NCBI RefSeq assembly: GCF_039523795.1
Contig: NZ_BAAAFZ010000125.1
Location: 1 to 64,000, forward strand
Reading direction: 5' to 3'
DNA: 64,000 nt
Origin: Craurococcus roseus
GTDB lineage: Bacteria > Pseudomonadota > Alphaproteobacteria > Acetobacterales > Acetobacteraceae
Both the position numbers and the translations under genes were made by a program. The notes under the pieces are model-generated. The model ran no database searches. It saw only the letters and a list, made by a program, of their open reading frames with translations, and was not told where the DNA came from. Below are positions 15,563 to 24,255 of this stretch, one piece after another; the first letter of the stretch is position 1, and each line of letters opens with the position of its first letter.

Positions 15563-16528
15563 CTACAATCCCGCGAACAGCTCGGTGGAAAGGTAGCGTT
15601 CCGCGAAGCTCGCAGCGATGCCGATCACCAGCCCGCCGCGCAGCGCCGGGTCGCGTGCCAGCGCCAGCGCCGCGTGCAGCACCGCGCCGGAGGAGATGCC
15701 GACCGGCAGCCCTTCCACGGCGGCGCAGCGGCGCGCGGCGGCCAGCGCGTCGCGCTCCGACACGCGCTCCACGCCGTCGAGCGCCGCCAGGTCCAGCACC
15801 GAAGGGCAGAAACCGGCGCCGATGCCCTGGATGTCGTGTGGCCCCGGCTCGTCGCCCGAGAGCACCGCCGATTCCGCCGGCTCCACACCGACCACGCGCA
15901 TTCCCGGGCGGCGCGGCTTCAGCGCGCGGGCGATGCCGGTCAACGTGCCGCCGGTGCCGATACCGCCCACCACGACGTCCACCTCGCCCCCCGTGTCGGC
16001 CCAAATCTCCTCCGCCGTGGTGGCGGCGTGGATCGCGGGGTTGGCCGGGTTGTCGAACTGGCGCGGCATCCAGGCGCCGGGCGTGGCGGCCACGATCGCC
16101 TCCGCTCGGGCGATGGCGCCGCCCATGCCCTGCCGGGCCGGCGTCAGCTCCAAGCCGGCGCCCATCAACCGCAGCATCTTCTGCCGCTCGACGCTGGCGC
16201 CGTCCGGCATCACCACGATGAGCTTGTATCCCTTGGCCGCCGCCACGAAGGCCAGGGCGATGCCGGTGTTGCCCGAGGTCGGCTCCACCAAGGTCGAGCG
16301 GCCGGGCGCGATCAGCCCTTCGCGCTCCGCCGCCTCCACCATGGCTAGGCCGATGCGGTCCTTCACCGAACCGAGCGGATTCTGGAACTCCAGCTTGAGG
16401 GCGAGGCGCGCGGCCAAGTCCTCAGCCGCTTCCAGGCGCGGCAAGCGGACCAGCGGCGTGTTGCCGACGATCTCCAAAACGCTGCCGTAGACCCGGCCGC
16501 GGCTGTTCGCGAGAGGAAGGGCGTCCAT
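15563..16528 (-). CDS. cysK: Cysteine synthase A (O-acetylserine sulfhydrylase)
   Basis: The protein has 321 residues from ATG 16528 (an in-frame TTG lies three codons earlier). The PLP Lys sits in EFQNPLGSVKDRIGLAM; the substrate loop EPTSGNTGIALA and phosphate-binding GGIGTGGTLTGIAR are intact, and GISSGAVLHAAL completes the CysK pattern. It makes cysteine from O-acetylserine and sulfide, the last step of the sulfate assimilation served by the sulfite reductase at 20.9 kb. An Rrf2-type regulator is divergent, with a palindrome at 16544-16564 overlapping the likely cysK promoter (TATTAA...TCTATT on the minus strand). Confidence 0.93.
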   Translation of the reverse strand: MDALPLANSRGRVYGSVLEIVGNTPLVRLPRLEAAEDLAARLALKLEFQNPLGSVKDRIGLAMVEAAEREGLIAPGRSTLVEPTSGNTGIALAFVAAAKGYKLIVVMPDGASVERQKMLRLMGAGLELTPARQGMGGAIARAEAIVAATPGAWMPRQFDNPANPAIHAATTAEEIWADTGGEVDVVVGGIGTGGTLTGIARALKPRRPGMRVVGVEPAESAVLSGDEPGPHDIQGIGAGFCPSVLDLAALDGVERVSERDALAAARRCAAVEGLPVGISSGAVLHAALALARDPALRGGLVIGIAASFAERYLSTELFAGL

Positions 16529-16543
16529 CGTGCCCAATAGATT

Positions 16544-16564
16544 AATACGTGGCGGCCGCGTATT
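16544..16564. promoter_or_regulatory. Palindrome between cysK and the Rrf2 regulator gene
   Basis: AATACG (16544-16549), 9 nt, CGTATT (16559-16564): a perfect 6-bp inverted repeat of 21 bp overall. It lies 16 nt upstream of the cysK ATG and 21 nt before the regulator ATG. The size and the A/T-rich half-sites suit an Rrf2-family dimer site. Binding is inferred. Confidence 0.5.
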
Positions 16565-16584
16565 TTAGGGGCGAACACCCGGAG

Positions 16585-17067
16585 ATGCCCGCCGCCGTGC
16601 TCCTGCGTCGCGACCGTGCCCTCACCGCCATCGCCGTGGCGCTCGACGTCGCCTTCCACGCCGGGCGCGGGAGCGGCGGCGCAGGCGGCGGCGCCCTGGC
16701 CGGCGCGGCAGAGGTGGCGGACCGGCTGGGCGTCGCCAGGCGCGGCCTCGAACCGGTGCTGCAAGCCCTGTCCCGCGCCGGCCTGCTGGAAAGCGTGCGC
16801 GGCCCGCGTGGCGGCTACCGGCTCGCCCGCCGGCCGCGGGACGTTTCGCTGGCCGAGGTGCTGGCCGCCGTCGCCGAGGGGAGCGAGCCGGCGGATGACG
16901 GCCTGTCGGGCGCCCTGCAAGCGGCGGTGGTCGGGCCGCTCTGGGACGAATTGGAGACCGGTCTGCGCGAACGCCTCGCCGCCCTCACCCTGGACGATCT
17001 GCTGCGCCGCGCCCAAGCGGCGGGGCTGAAGCGCCCGGCCGCCGAGCCGTTGAATTTCGCCATCTGA
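16585..17067 (+). CDS. Rrf2-family transcriptional regulator, probable regulator of cysteine synthesis
   Basis: The protein has 160 residues from ATG 16585. A GTG at 16549 lies inside the presumed operator and was not used. Winged-helix pattern: LLRRDRALTAIAVALDVAFHAGR, then GAAEVADRLGVARRGLEPVLQALSRAGLLESVRGPRGGYRLAR, the recognition helix and wing typical of Rrf2/CymR. There is no CX5CX7C cluster motif after the wing, so it is unlikely to be an Fe-S sensor like IscR. Divergence from cysK suggests a CymR-like role. Confidence 0.82.
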   Translation: MPAAVLLRRDRALTAIAVALDVAFHAGRGSGGAGGGALAGAAEVADRLGVARRGLEPVLQALSRAGLLESVRGPRGGYRLARRPRDVSLAEVLAAVAEGSEPADDGLSGALQAAVVGPLWDELETGLRERLAALTLDDLLRRAQAAGLKRPAAEPLNFAI

Positions 17068-17224
17068 GTCCGCCCGGGCACCGCCGCGGATTTCCCAGGA
17101 CGGCCCGTGAGCCCCTTTGCGCTCGATCAACTCGCGTGGCGCAGGCGCGGCGTAGCTTCACAACCGGACTTCATTCCTTCTTCTATAAAGCATCGGCACA
17201 ATCGCCGGCGGGGGACACGCCATC

Positions 17225-18883
17225 ATGGCTGAACAGGTCGCCACATCCACCGACCCACTGGCGGTTCCGGCGCTCTTCGGCACGACCGGACCTGCGCTCG
17301 TGCGGAACGGCGACGACTGGACTCTCGATTTCGGGGACGTGCAGGCCGGCCAAATCCTCAGCTCGGTCCGCTTCGGCGTGCAGAACGCCGCCCGCGCGCC
17401 AGACGCGCACTCCCTGTCCGTGACCTCCGAGCAGTTCGGGGATGCGGCGTTCCGGGTCTTCGGCGCCCCGATCTACGACGACATCGGGCCGGGCACCGGG
17501 CGCGGCGAAACCGTGATCACCGTGGACACCGCTTTCCCCGGCGACCACACCCAGACCATCGTCCTGCATCCGGTGGATGTGGCCGCAGACGGGACACGGA
17601 CGCCCCTCCCGGACCAGACGGCGCGCGTCTCCATGAGCGCGGTCGGGGACCTCGGCGGCGCCGGGGCCATCCCGTTCGACGCCTTTTCGGCGAGCCTGGA
17701 GGACGCCGGCAGGGACCAGTACCTCGCCACCACGCCGGTCCTCCTCGACGGCGAGCATTTCGCCCGGATCGCCAATCTCGGGTCCTGGAGCACGGGCGGC
17801 GACCTGTCTTTCGCCCCCTCGGCCGAGCAGGCCGCGAGCTACGGGCCCGACTACCTGTTCGCCACCTTCCAGCAGGTGCGGGCGGACCTGTCCGGCGCCG
17901 GCGCCGGCGTGCGCCAAGCGTTGGTGGTGGGCGGCAAGGGCGGCGCGCTCGACACCGGCGCCGGGGGCCAGGCGGTGGCGTGGTCTTTCGCCAGCGAAGG
18001 GGCGGGCGACGGCAACACCGCCGCCATCGACACCGGCGCCGGGAACGACTCCATCCTCGTCACCGCGGTCGGCCTCGATGGCCTGGACGACCGGTTGGCG
18101 CCGGGTTCGGTCCTGCCTTACGCCATCTACCCGGGATCTGTTCCGAGGGGCGGCTCCACCTACGAAGGGGCCTTCTCCAGCGCCGTGGTCCGTCCGGGTC
18201 AAGGCGAGGATGCCATCACAATCCAAGGCGAGGCGGCCGTAACGGTCCTCCTGGGCCAGGGCGACGGGGACGACACCGTGTCGGGCTTCGTTTCCGGCGC
18301 CAGCCGCATCCAGATCAGCGGCGTCGATCCCGCTGCGACGTCCGTCGCCGCGGCCATCCAAGGCGGGAAGGCGGGCACGCTGCTCACCTACGGCGCGGCA
18401 GGCGACAGCGTCTTCCTCCCCGGCGTCGGCGCCTTGAATGACGGCGACGTCGCCTACGTCGACGTGCCGCGGCCGGGTCCGGGGGGCGGGGGCACGCCCC
18501 CGACGCCGGCCGCGCCAGCCTTCGCCAGCTTCGCGCAAGCGGTGGCCGCGCGGTTCTACGACACGATGTTCGACCGCAAGCCCGAAGCCGGCGGCCTGGA
18601 TTTCTGGACGCGCGCCCTACAGGACGGCACGCCGTTGCGGGCCGTGGCGGACGGTTTCATGCAGTCGCCGGAGTGGCAGGCGCGCTACGGGGTGCCGGAC
18701 AGCCTGGCCTTCGTGGAAACGCTCTACAGGAACGTGCTCGATCGCGCGGGCGAAGCGGAAGGAGTGGCCTTCTGGACCGCGCATCTGGACACCGGCGCCG
18801 CGCGCCGTGGCGAGGTCGTGGTGGCCTTCTCCGAAAGCGCCGAGCACGTCGCCAAGGTCACGGCGGTGGACTTCCTGCCCTGA
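17225..18883 (+). CDS. Large probable secreted protein with C-terminal DUF4214 repeats
   Basis: The protein has 552 residues without a Sec signal. The first ~440 are acidic and rich in Gly, Asp and Ala with beta-repeat character and RTX-like stretches (AIDTGAGNDSILVTAVG and LLGQGDGDDTVSGF) that may bind calcium. A Gly/Pro linker (about 415-430) leads to two DUF4214 units (ARFYDTMFDRKPEAGGLDFWTRAL and TLYRNVLDRAGEAEGVAFWTAHL). DUF4214 proteins are often exported by type I systems or attached to S-layer or adhesin proteins. No secretion genes are nearby. A second DUF4214 protein lies at 47.5-48.9 kb. Confidence 0.78.
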   Translation: MAEQVATSTDPLAVPALFGTTGPALVRNGDDWTLDFGDVQAGQILSSVRFGVQNAARAPDAHSLSVTSEQFGDAAFRVFGAPIYDDIGPGTGRGETVITVDTAFPGDHTQTIVLHPVDVAADGTRTPLPDQTARVSMSAVGDLGGAGAIPFDAFSASLEDAGRDQYLATTPVLLDGEHFARIANLGSWSTGGDLSFAPSAEQAASYGPDYLFATFQQVRADLSGAGAGVRQALVVGGKGGALDTGAGGQAVAWSFASEGAGDGNTAAIDTGAGNDSILVTAVGLDGLDDRLAPGSVLPYAIYPGSVPRGGSTYEGAFSSAVVRPGQGEDAITIQGEAAVTVLLGQGDGDDTVSGFVSGASRIQISGVDPAATSVAAAIQGGKAGTLLTYGAAGDSVFLPGVGALNDGDVAYVDVPRPGPGGGGTPPTPAAPAFASFAQAVAARFYDTMFDRKPEAGGLDFWTRALQDGTPLRAVADGFMQSPEWQARYGVPDSLAFVETLYRNVLDRAGEAEGVAFWTAHLDTGAARRGEVVVAFSESAEHVAKVTAVDFLP

Positions 18884-19214
18884 GCCGCGAGGCGCGGGCC
18901 CGGCCGACGCCGCCAACCGATCGGTGAGCGGCGCGGCGAAGGACGCCCCCCCCGCACCGGAACTCCTCCGCGTCGGGACTCGGCAACGGGCGCCCAGCGC
19001 GGGCCCGGAGGCGCGCGGCGGTGCTCGGTGCCGCGCGAGCGAGGGGCGCCGCCGGGCGACACCCGGCCGGCCGGCCACATCGGCCGGGGCGTCAGGCACG
19101 GCCGCTTGGTGCCGGCGGCGGCGCTTCGGCACCGTCCGCCAGCCCCCGGCGCCACCCGCGCGACGGCGGCGGATGCGGTCCGAGTCGGCCGCGCACCGGG
19201 CCCGCGGCGCGCCG
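18884..19214. other. 331-nt gap, no gene seen
   Basis: Very GC-rich sequence between the convergent DUF4214 and peroxiredoxin genes. Open frames exist on both strands but show low-complexity Arg/Ala/Pro translation. No hairpin with a T-run or palindrome was found. Confidence 0.6.
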
Positions 19215-19871
19215 CTACTCCGCGTCCACGTAGCGCAGGTAGGGCTTCTTCGCTTCCCAACCCTTCGGGAAGAGCTTCTTCGCGTCCTCGTCGGACACGG
19301 AGCCGGCGATGATGGCGCGCTCGCCGGGCTTCCAGTTCGCCGGGGTGGCCAGCTTGCGCTCCGCGGTGAGTTGCAGCGAGTCGATCACCCGTAGGATCTC
19401 GTCGAAGTTTCGGCCCGTGCTCATCGGGTAGGCGAGGGCCAGCTTGACCTGCTTGTCCGGCCCGATGACGAACACGGTGCGCACCGTCGCGTTGTCCGCC
19501 GCCGTGCGCCCCTCCGAGGTGTCGCCCGCGCCGGCGGGAAGCATGCCGTAGAGCTTGGAAACCTTGAGGTCCGGGTCGCCGATCATCGGGAAGTTCGGGG
19601 CGGCGCCCATCACCTCCGCGATGTCCTTCGACCAGCCCTCGTGGCGGTTGACCGGGTCGACGCTGAGGCCGATGACCTTGACGTTCCGCTTGACGAATTC
19701 TGGCGCGAGGTGCGCCATGGTGCCGAGTTCGGTCGTGCAGACCGGGGTGAAGTCCTTCGGGTGGCTGAACAGCACGCCCCACGAATCGCCGAGCCACTCG
19801 TGGAAGCGGATGCGGCCCTGCGTGGTCTCCGCCTCGAAATCCGGCGCGACCTGGCCGATCTGAATGTTCAT
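19215..19871 (-). CDS. 1-Cys peroxiredoxin (Prx6 subfamily)
   Basis: The protein has 218 residues. The peroxidatic Cys45 is in SHPKDFTPVCTTELG; Prx6-specific features are LSVDPVNRHEGWSKDI, the long C-terminal part (ATPANWKPGERAIIAGSVSDED) and KPYLRYVDAE at the end. No resolving Cys is visible, consistent with the 1-Cys mechanism. It reduces H2O2 and organic peroxides using small thiols or a protein partner. A good AGGAGG lies upstream of the ATG. Single-gene unit. Confidence 0.95.
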   Translation of the reverse strand: MNIQIGQVAPDFEAETTQGRIRFHEWLGDSWGVLFSHPKDFTPVCTTELGTMAHLAPEFVKRNVKVIGLSVDPVNRHEGWSKDIAEVMGAAPNFPMIGDPDLKVSKLYGMLPAGAGDTSEGRTAADNATVRTVFVIGPDKQVKLALAYPMSTGRNFDEILRVIDSLQLTAERKLATPANWKPGERAIIAGSVSDEDAKKLFPKGWEAKKPYLRYVDAE

Positions 19872-19971
19872 GACTCTGGTTCTCCTCCTTCGCGTCAGGA
19901 ACGCCGTGGCGCTCGGGTGATCGGCATCTAGGCGCGCGGGCCGAACGGTACCACCCCGAGCCGCCGGACCG

Positions 19972-20805
19972 TCACCCGGCGGCGACCGCGGCGCGGCGCC
20001 GCGCGTCTTCGGCGTGGACGGGCGGCAGCAGCGCCGCCGCCAAGCCCGCCGCTTCCCCGATCACCACCAACGCCGGCGTCGCCAGGGCCGCGCGCCGCGC
20101 GTCCAGCGTGCAGGCGCCCAGTGTGGTGCGCAGCACAGCTTGGCCGGGCAGGCTCGCCTCCGACACCACCGCCACGGGCGTCTCGGGCGGACGCCCTTCG
20201 GCCAGCAGGCGCAGCGCGATCTCGTCCAGCCGGGTGAGCGCCATGAACGCGGCGATCGTGCCGCCCGACCGCGCCAACGCGCCCCAATCCACGCCACCGG
20301 GCATCCCGCCCGTCTCGTCGTGGCCGGTCACGAAGGTCACGGCGCTGGACACCCCGCGGTGGGTGAGCGGGATGCCGGCCGCCGCCGGCGCCGCGAGCCC
20401 AGCCGACACGCCGGGCACCACACGCCAAGGGATGCCGGCCGCGGCCAGCGCCGCCGCTTCCTCGCCGCCGCGGCCGAACACGAAGGGGTCGCCGCCCTTC
20501 AGCCGCACCACCCTGAGCCCCGCGCGGGCGCCGGCCACCAGCCGGGCGTTGATCGCGGCCTGGGACAAGGGCGCCGCGCCCTTGCGCTTGCCGACCGGGA
20601 CGATCTTCGCGCCGGCGCGCACCAGCCGCAGCACGGCCCGGCCGGGCAGGGCGTCGTGCAGCACGAGGTCGGCCCGCCGCAGCGCATCCGCGGCGCGCAG
20701 GGTGAGCAGGCCGGGGTCGCCCGGCCCGGCGCCGACCAACCACACCTCGCCCGGCCGGGGCCCGTCGCCCGAGGCCAAGGCGGAGCAATATTCCACGACG
20801 CCCAT
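19972..20805 (-). CDS. cobA: Uroporphyrinogen-III C-methyltransferase (SUMT)
   Basis: The protein has 277 residues from ATG 20805 (an upstream in-frame start would run through the promoter region). SUMT motifs are VWLVGAGPGDPGLLTLRAADAL at the N-terminus, VRLKGGDPFVFGRGGEEA, PGVSAGLAAPAAAGIPLTHR and FVTGHDE. It uses SAM to make precorrin-2 from uroporphyrinogen III. With the divergent sulfite reductase and the separate CysG N-terminal-domain protein (23.7 kb) it supplies siroheme, so here it serves sulfur assimilation rather than B12. Confidence 0.93.
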   Translation of the reverse strand: MGVVEYCSALASGDGPRPGEVWLVGAGPGDPGLLTLRAADALRRADLVLHDALPGRAVLRLVRAGAKIVPVGKRKGAAPLSQAAINARLVAGARAGLRVVRLKGGDPFVFGRGGEEAAALAAAGIPWRVVPGVSAGLAAPAAAGIPLTHRGVSSAVTFVTGHDETGGMPGGVDWGALARSGGTIAAFMALTRLDEIALRLLAEGRPPETPVAVVSEASLPGQAVLRTTLGACTLDARRAALATPALVVIGEAAGLAAALLPPVHAEDARRRAAVAAG

Positions 20806-20831
20806 CCGCGTCCCATCCCGAAAAAATACGT

Positions 20832-20864
20832 TTGACAGAAGGTAGTTCTGCCTATCTACGTCAA
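20832..20864. promoter_or_regulatory. Divergent cobA-cysI promoter region with inverted repeats
   Basis: A perfect -35 TTGACA (20832-20837) faces cysI. CAGAA-GGTAG-TTCTG (20836-20850) is a perfect inverted repeat overlapping it, and TTGAC (20832-20836) pairs with GTCAA (20860-20864) as an outer repeat. A LysR (CysB-like) or Rrf2 site is likely. No well-spaced -10 box was found, which suits an activator-dependent promoter. Confidence 0.45.
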
Positions 20865-20901
20865 GCAAGCGTTTTTCTCAAAGCGGCGGGACCGGACGAC
20901 C

Positions 20902-22623
20902 ATGGCCAATGCGAAGAAGCCCTCCGGCGTGGAAGGGCAGAAGGAAGCGAGCCACCGCCTCCGCGGCGACGTCGCCGAAGCCCTGTCGGCCCCCGAAGCG
21001 CGCGGCGGCATCAGCGAAACCGCGCATACCCTGGTCAAATTTCACGGGTTTTACGAGCAGTACGACCGGGACACCGCCACCGTCCGCAAGCAGCGCGGCG
21101 AGGACAAGGAGTGGCAATTCATGATCCGCGTCCGCCCCACCGGCGGCACGATGACCGCGGAACAATACTTGGTCCTGGACGCGCTGGCGGACCGCTATTC
21201 CAACGGCACGCTGCGCATCACCACCCGCGCCTCCATGCAATTCCACGGCGTCTTGCGGGAAAATGTGAAGGCCACGGTCGCCGAGGTGAACCACGCCTTG
21301 CTGACCACCATGGCCGCCTGCGGCGACGTGGTGCGGCAGGTGATGGCGAGCCCCGCGCCGGTCCGCGACGCCGCCCACGCCCGCGTGCTGGCCGACGCCC
21401 GGATGCTCGCCGCCGCGCTGATGCCGAAGACGCGCGCCTACCACGAGATCTTCCTCGACGAGGAGCGGGTGGCCGGGTCGGGCGAGGAGGAGGAGCCGCT
21501 CTACGGCGCCACCTACCTGCCGCGGAAGTTCAAGATCGCCATCGCCCACCTGGACGAGCGGGGCGGCGACAACAGCGTGGACGTGCTGAGCAACGACCTC
21601 GGCTTCATCGCCGTGTTCGAGAAGGGCGCCCTCCAGGGCTACCAGGTCTGCATCGGCGGCGGCCAGGGCATGACGCACAACCGCGCCGACACCTACCCGC
21701 GCCTCGCCACGCCGATCGCCTTCGTCGGTCCGGATGACCTGCTCCGCGCCGCCGAGGCGGTGGTCCGCTACCAGCGCGACCACGGCGACCGCTCCGACCG
21801 CCGCCGCGCCCGCCTCAAATACGTGGTGGACGACCGCGGCGTGGACACGGTGCGCGAGGAGCTGGCGGTCTACTGGGGCGGCCCGTTGCCGGCGCCGCGC
21901 GATCTGCCGCGCCTCCGGATGCCGGAGCTGCTCGGCTGGCAGCCGCAGGGCGACGGCCGCTGGTGGCTCGGCGTGCCGGTGCCCTCCGGCCGCATCCAGG
22001 ACACGCCCGACACGGCGCTCCGCAGCGCGCTCCGCGAGATCGTGCAGCGCTTCGGCGCCGACCCGGTCTTCACGCCGCAGCAGGACGTGTTGCTGACCAA
22101 CCTGCCGGAGGAGGCCCGCCCGCAGGTCGACGCCGTGTTGCGGGCCCATGGCGTCACCATGGCCGAGGACCTGACGCCCCTCGCCCGCTGGGCGCTCGCC
22201 TGCCCCGCGCTGCCCACCTGCGGCCTCGCGCTGACGGAGGCCGAGCGCGTGCGCGCGCCCCTCGTGGCGCAGATCGAGGCGGCCATGGCGCGGCACGGCC
22301 TGGGGGGCGAGCGCGTCTCGCTCCGCATCACCGGCTGTCCGAACGGCTGCGCGCGGCCTTACTCCGGCGACATAGGCCTCGTCGGGCGCGTGCCGGGCAA
22401 GTACGCCATATTCCTCGGCGGCGACTTCGAGGGCACGCGCCTGTCCTACAAGTTCCTGGAGCGCGTGCCGGAGGACGACATCGGCGCCACGCTCGAACCC
22501 TTGTTCGCCGCCTTCGCCGCGCAACGCCGACCCGGCGAAGGCTTCGGCGACTTCGCGCACCGCCTCGGCCCCGACGCCGCGCTCGCCCTCGCCGGGCGGG
22601 GCGCCCCCGCAGCCGCGGCCTGA
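20902..22623 (+). CDS. cysI: Assimilatory sulfite (or nitrite/sulfite) reductase haemoprotein
   Basis: The protein has 573 residues. Two ferredoxin-like half domains and siroheme/4Fe-4S halves are present. The cluster Cys ligands fit C434-PALPT-C440 and GC479PNGC483ARPYSGD, the family's CX5C...CX3C arrangement. Substrate-site segments RITTRASMQFHGV and LPRKFKIAIA are also seen. Sulfite is reduced to sulfide for CysK. The context (SUMT and CysG-type genes, no nitrate genes) favours sulfite over nitrite. The electron donor gene (cysJ or ferredoxin) is not adjacent. Confidence 0.9.
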   Translation: MANAKKPSGVEGQKEASHRLRGDVAEALSAPEARGGISETAHTLVKFHGFYEQYDRDTATVRKQRGEDKEWQFMIRVRPTGGTMTAEQYLVLDALADRYSNGTLRITTRASMQFHGVLRENVKATVAEVNHALLTTMAACGDVVRQVMASPAPVRDAAHARVLADARMLAAALMPKTRAYHEIFLDEERVAGSGEEEEPLYGATYLPRKFKIAIAHLDERGGDNSVDVLSNDLGFIAVFEKGALQGYQVCIGGGQGMTHNRADTYPRLATPIAFVGPDDLLRAAEAVVRYQRDHGDRSDRRRARLKYVVDDRGVDTVREELAVYWGGPLPAPRDLPRLRMPELLGWQPQGDGRWWLGVPVPSGRIQDTPDTALRSALREIVQRFGADPVFTPQQDVLLTNLPEEARPQVDAVLRAHGVTMAEDLTPLARWALACPALPTCGLALTEAERVRAPLVAQIEAAMARHGLGGERVSLRITGCPNGCARPYSGDIGLVGRVPGKYAIFLGGDFEGTRLSYKFLERVPEDDIGATLEPLFAAFAAQRRPGEGFGDFAHRLGPDAALALAGRGAPAAAA

Positions 22624-22641
22624 CCTTCGAGAAGACACGAC

Positions 22642-23628
22642 ATGCACCGACGTTCCCTCCTCGCCCTGCTGCCCGCGGCGGCGCTCGCCGCCCGCCCGGC
22701 CGCCGCCTGGACGGCCCGCGCCCAGTCCAAGCCCGCCGCTTGGCCGGAAAATCCCGTGCGGATCATCGTCCCCGTCGCCACCGGCGGCAGCCAGGACATC
22801 GTGGCGCGCCTGCTCGCCCGGCACCTGACCGACGCGCTCGGCCAGAACGTCGTGGTGGAGAACCAGCCCGGCGCCGGCAGCAACATCGGCTACGAGCACG
22901 CCGCGCGGTCGAAGCCGGACGGCTACACGCTGCTCGCCGGCTCCGACAGCCTGTCCATCAACAAGGCGCTGTTCCCACGCCTGAGGTTCGACCCGGTGGC
23001 CGACTTCGCGCCGGTGGCGCGCGCCGTGCGGGTGCCGCAGATCCTCGTGGTGCGCGCCGACCACCCCGCGCGCTCCCTGGAAGACTTCCTGCGCCTCGCG
23101 CGCGGCGGCCCGGTCGCCGTCGGGACGCCGGGCAACGGCAGCCTCGCGCACCTGCTCGGCGAAGTGGTGCAGGAGGCGGCCGAGGCGCGCTGGACCCACG
23201 CGCCGTACCGCGGCGGAGCGCTGGCGGTGAACGACCTGCTCGGCGGCTCCTTGCAGGGCGTGCTCATCAACATCGGCGCGGTGACGGAGCACGTCCGCGC
23301 CGGGCGGCTGCGCGGACTCTTCGTTTCCTCCGGCCGGCGCACGCTGGCGCTGCCGCAGGTGCCGACCCTGGCCGAAGCGGGCATCCGCGACGCCGAGGCG
23401 GTGGGCTGGCATGGGCTCGTCGCCCCCGCCGGCACCGACCCCGCCATCGTCTCGCGCGTCAACGCCGAGACGGCGCGCGTGCTCGCCCGGCCCGACGTGG
23501 CGGAGCGCGTGGCGGCGCTCGGCATGGAGCCGGTGGAAGAACCGCCGGAGGCGCTCGGCGCTCTGATCCGCGCCGACGCCGAGCGCTGGGCCGCGGTGGT
23601 CCGCCGCGCCCGCATCCAGCCGGACTGA
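22642..23628 (+). CDS. TTT-type (Bug) periplasmic substrate-binding protein
   Basis: The protein has 328 residues. The N-terminal signal is MHRRSLLALLPAAALAARPA... with cleavage near ARAQ. Bug-family marks are WPENPVRIIVPVATGGSQDIVARLLA, VVVENQPGAGSNIGYEHAAR, and PDGYTLL. These receptors bind carboxylates and normally pass them to TctBA membrane proteins; none is encoded here. It sits between cysI and the siroheme dehydrogenase gene with 18 and 51 nt spacing on the same strand, so it is probably cotranscribed with the sulfur genes. A sulfonate or organosulfur ligand would make sense, but that is speculation. Confidence 0.88.
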   Translation: MHRRSLLALLPAAALAARPAAAWTARAQSKPAAWPENPVRIIVPVATGGSQDIVARLLARHLTDALGQNVVVENQPGAGSNIGYEHAARSKPDGYTLLAGSDSLSINKALFPRLRFDPVADFAPVARAVRVPQILVVRADHPARSLEDFLRLARGGPVAVGTPGNGSLAHLLGEVVQEAAEARWTHAPYRGGALAVNDLLGGSLQGVLINIGAVTEHVRAGRLRGLFVSSGRRTLALPQVPTLAEAGIRDAEAVGWHGLVAPAGTDPAIVSRVNAETARVLARPDVAERVAALGMEPVEEPPEALGALIRADAERWAAVVRRARIQPD

Positions 23629-23679
23629 CGCCCCGGGCGCCGAACGGCTAGCCTGGACGGGCACGCACGGAGCCGGCCA

Positions 23680-24255
23680 ATGCTGCCCCTCGCCCTCGAT
23701 TTGTCCGACTGGCCGGTGCTGCTGGTGGGCGACGGCCGCGCCGCCCTGGCGCGCCTCGGCATGCTGGACGCGGCCGGCGCCCGCCGCCTGACGGTCTTCG
23801 CCGAAGCGCCCTCGCCCGAGATGCGCGAGCGCGCCGGCGCCCGGCTGGTCGGACGCTTGCCCTCCGACGCCGAGGTGGTGGAGGCCCGCCTCCTGTTCAC
23901 CGCCGGGCTCGACGAGGCGACCACCGCGCGCCTCGCCACCCTCGCCCGCGCGCACCGCGTGCTGGTGAACGCCGAGGACGTGCCGCCCTTCTGCGACGCC
24001 TACGCCCTCGCCATGGTGCGCCGCGGCAGCTTGGTGATCGGCGTCTCCACCGAAGGCCGCAGCCCCGCCGTCGCGCGCCTGCTGCGGCAATGGCTGGAGC
24101 GGCGCTTCGGCCCGGAGTGGGAAGGGCGCTTCGCGGAAGCCGTGGCCTTGCGCGAGGGCTTGCGCGCCGATGGCGCGACGGGCGCCGAGATCGTCGCCGC
24201 GACGGCCGGCCTCATGGAACAGTGGTTGGCCTGCCCCTGCGACCTCGCCCGTTAA
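23680..24255 (+). CDS. Precorrin-2 dehydrogenase/sirohydrochlorin ferrochelatase (CysG N-terminal domain type)
   Basis: The protein has 191 residues. The Rossmann start DLSDWPVLLVGDGRAALARL (about 7-26) and VNAEDVPPFCDAYALAMVRRGSLVIGVSTEGRSPAVARLLRQWLE match the CysG-N/Met8p fold. It oxidises precorrin-2 with NAD and inserts iron to give siroheme. The substrate comes from the SUMT encoded at 20.0-20.8 kb, so the CysG activities are split over two genes flanking sulfite reductase. Confidence 0.9.
   Translation: MLPLALDLSDWPVLLVGDGRAALARLGMLDAAGARRLTVFAEAPSPEMRERAGARLVGRLPSDAEVVEARLLFTAGLDEATTARLATLARAHRVLVNAEDVPPFCDAYALAMVRRGSLVIGVSTEGRSPAVARLLRQWLERRFGPEWEGRFAEAVALREGLRADGATGAEIVAATAGLMEQWLACPCDLAR

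Noticed and set aside
16549..16584. GTG 16549 as the start of the Rrf2 regulator
   Set aside because: It lies in the last base of a palindromic half-site, and the added residues do not match the family N-terminus (LLRRDRALTAIA).
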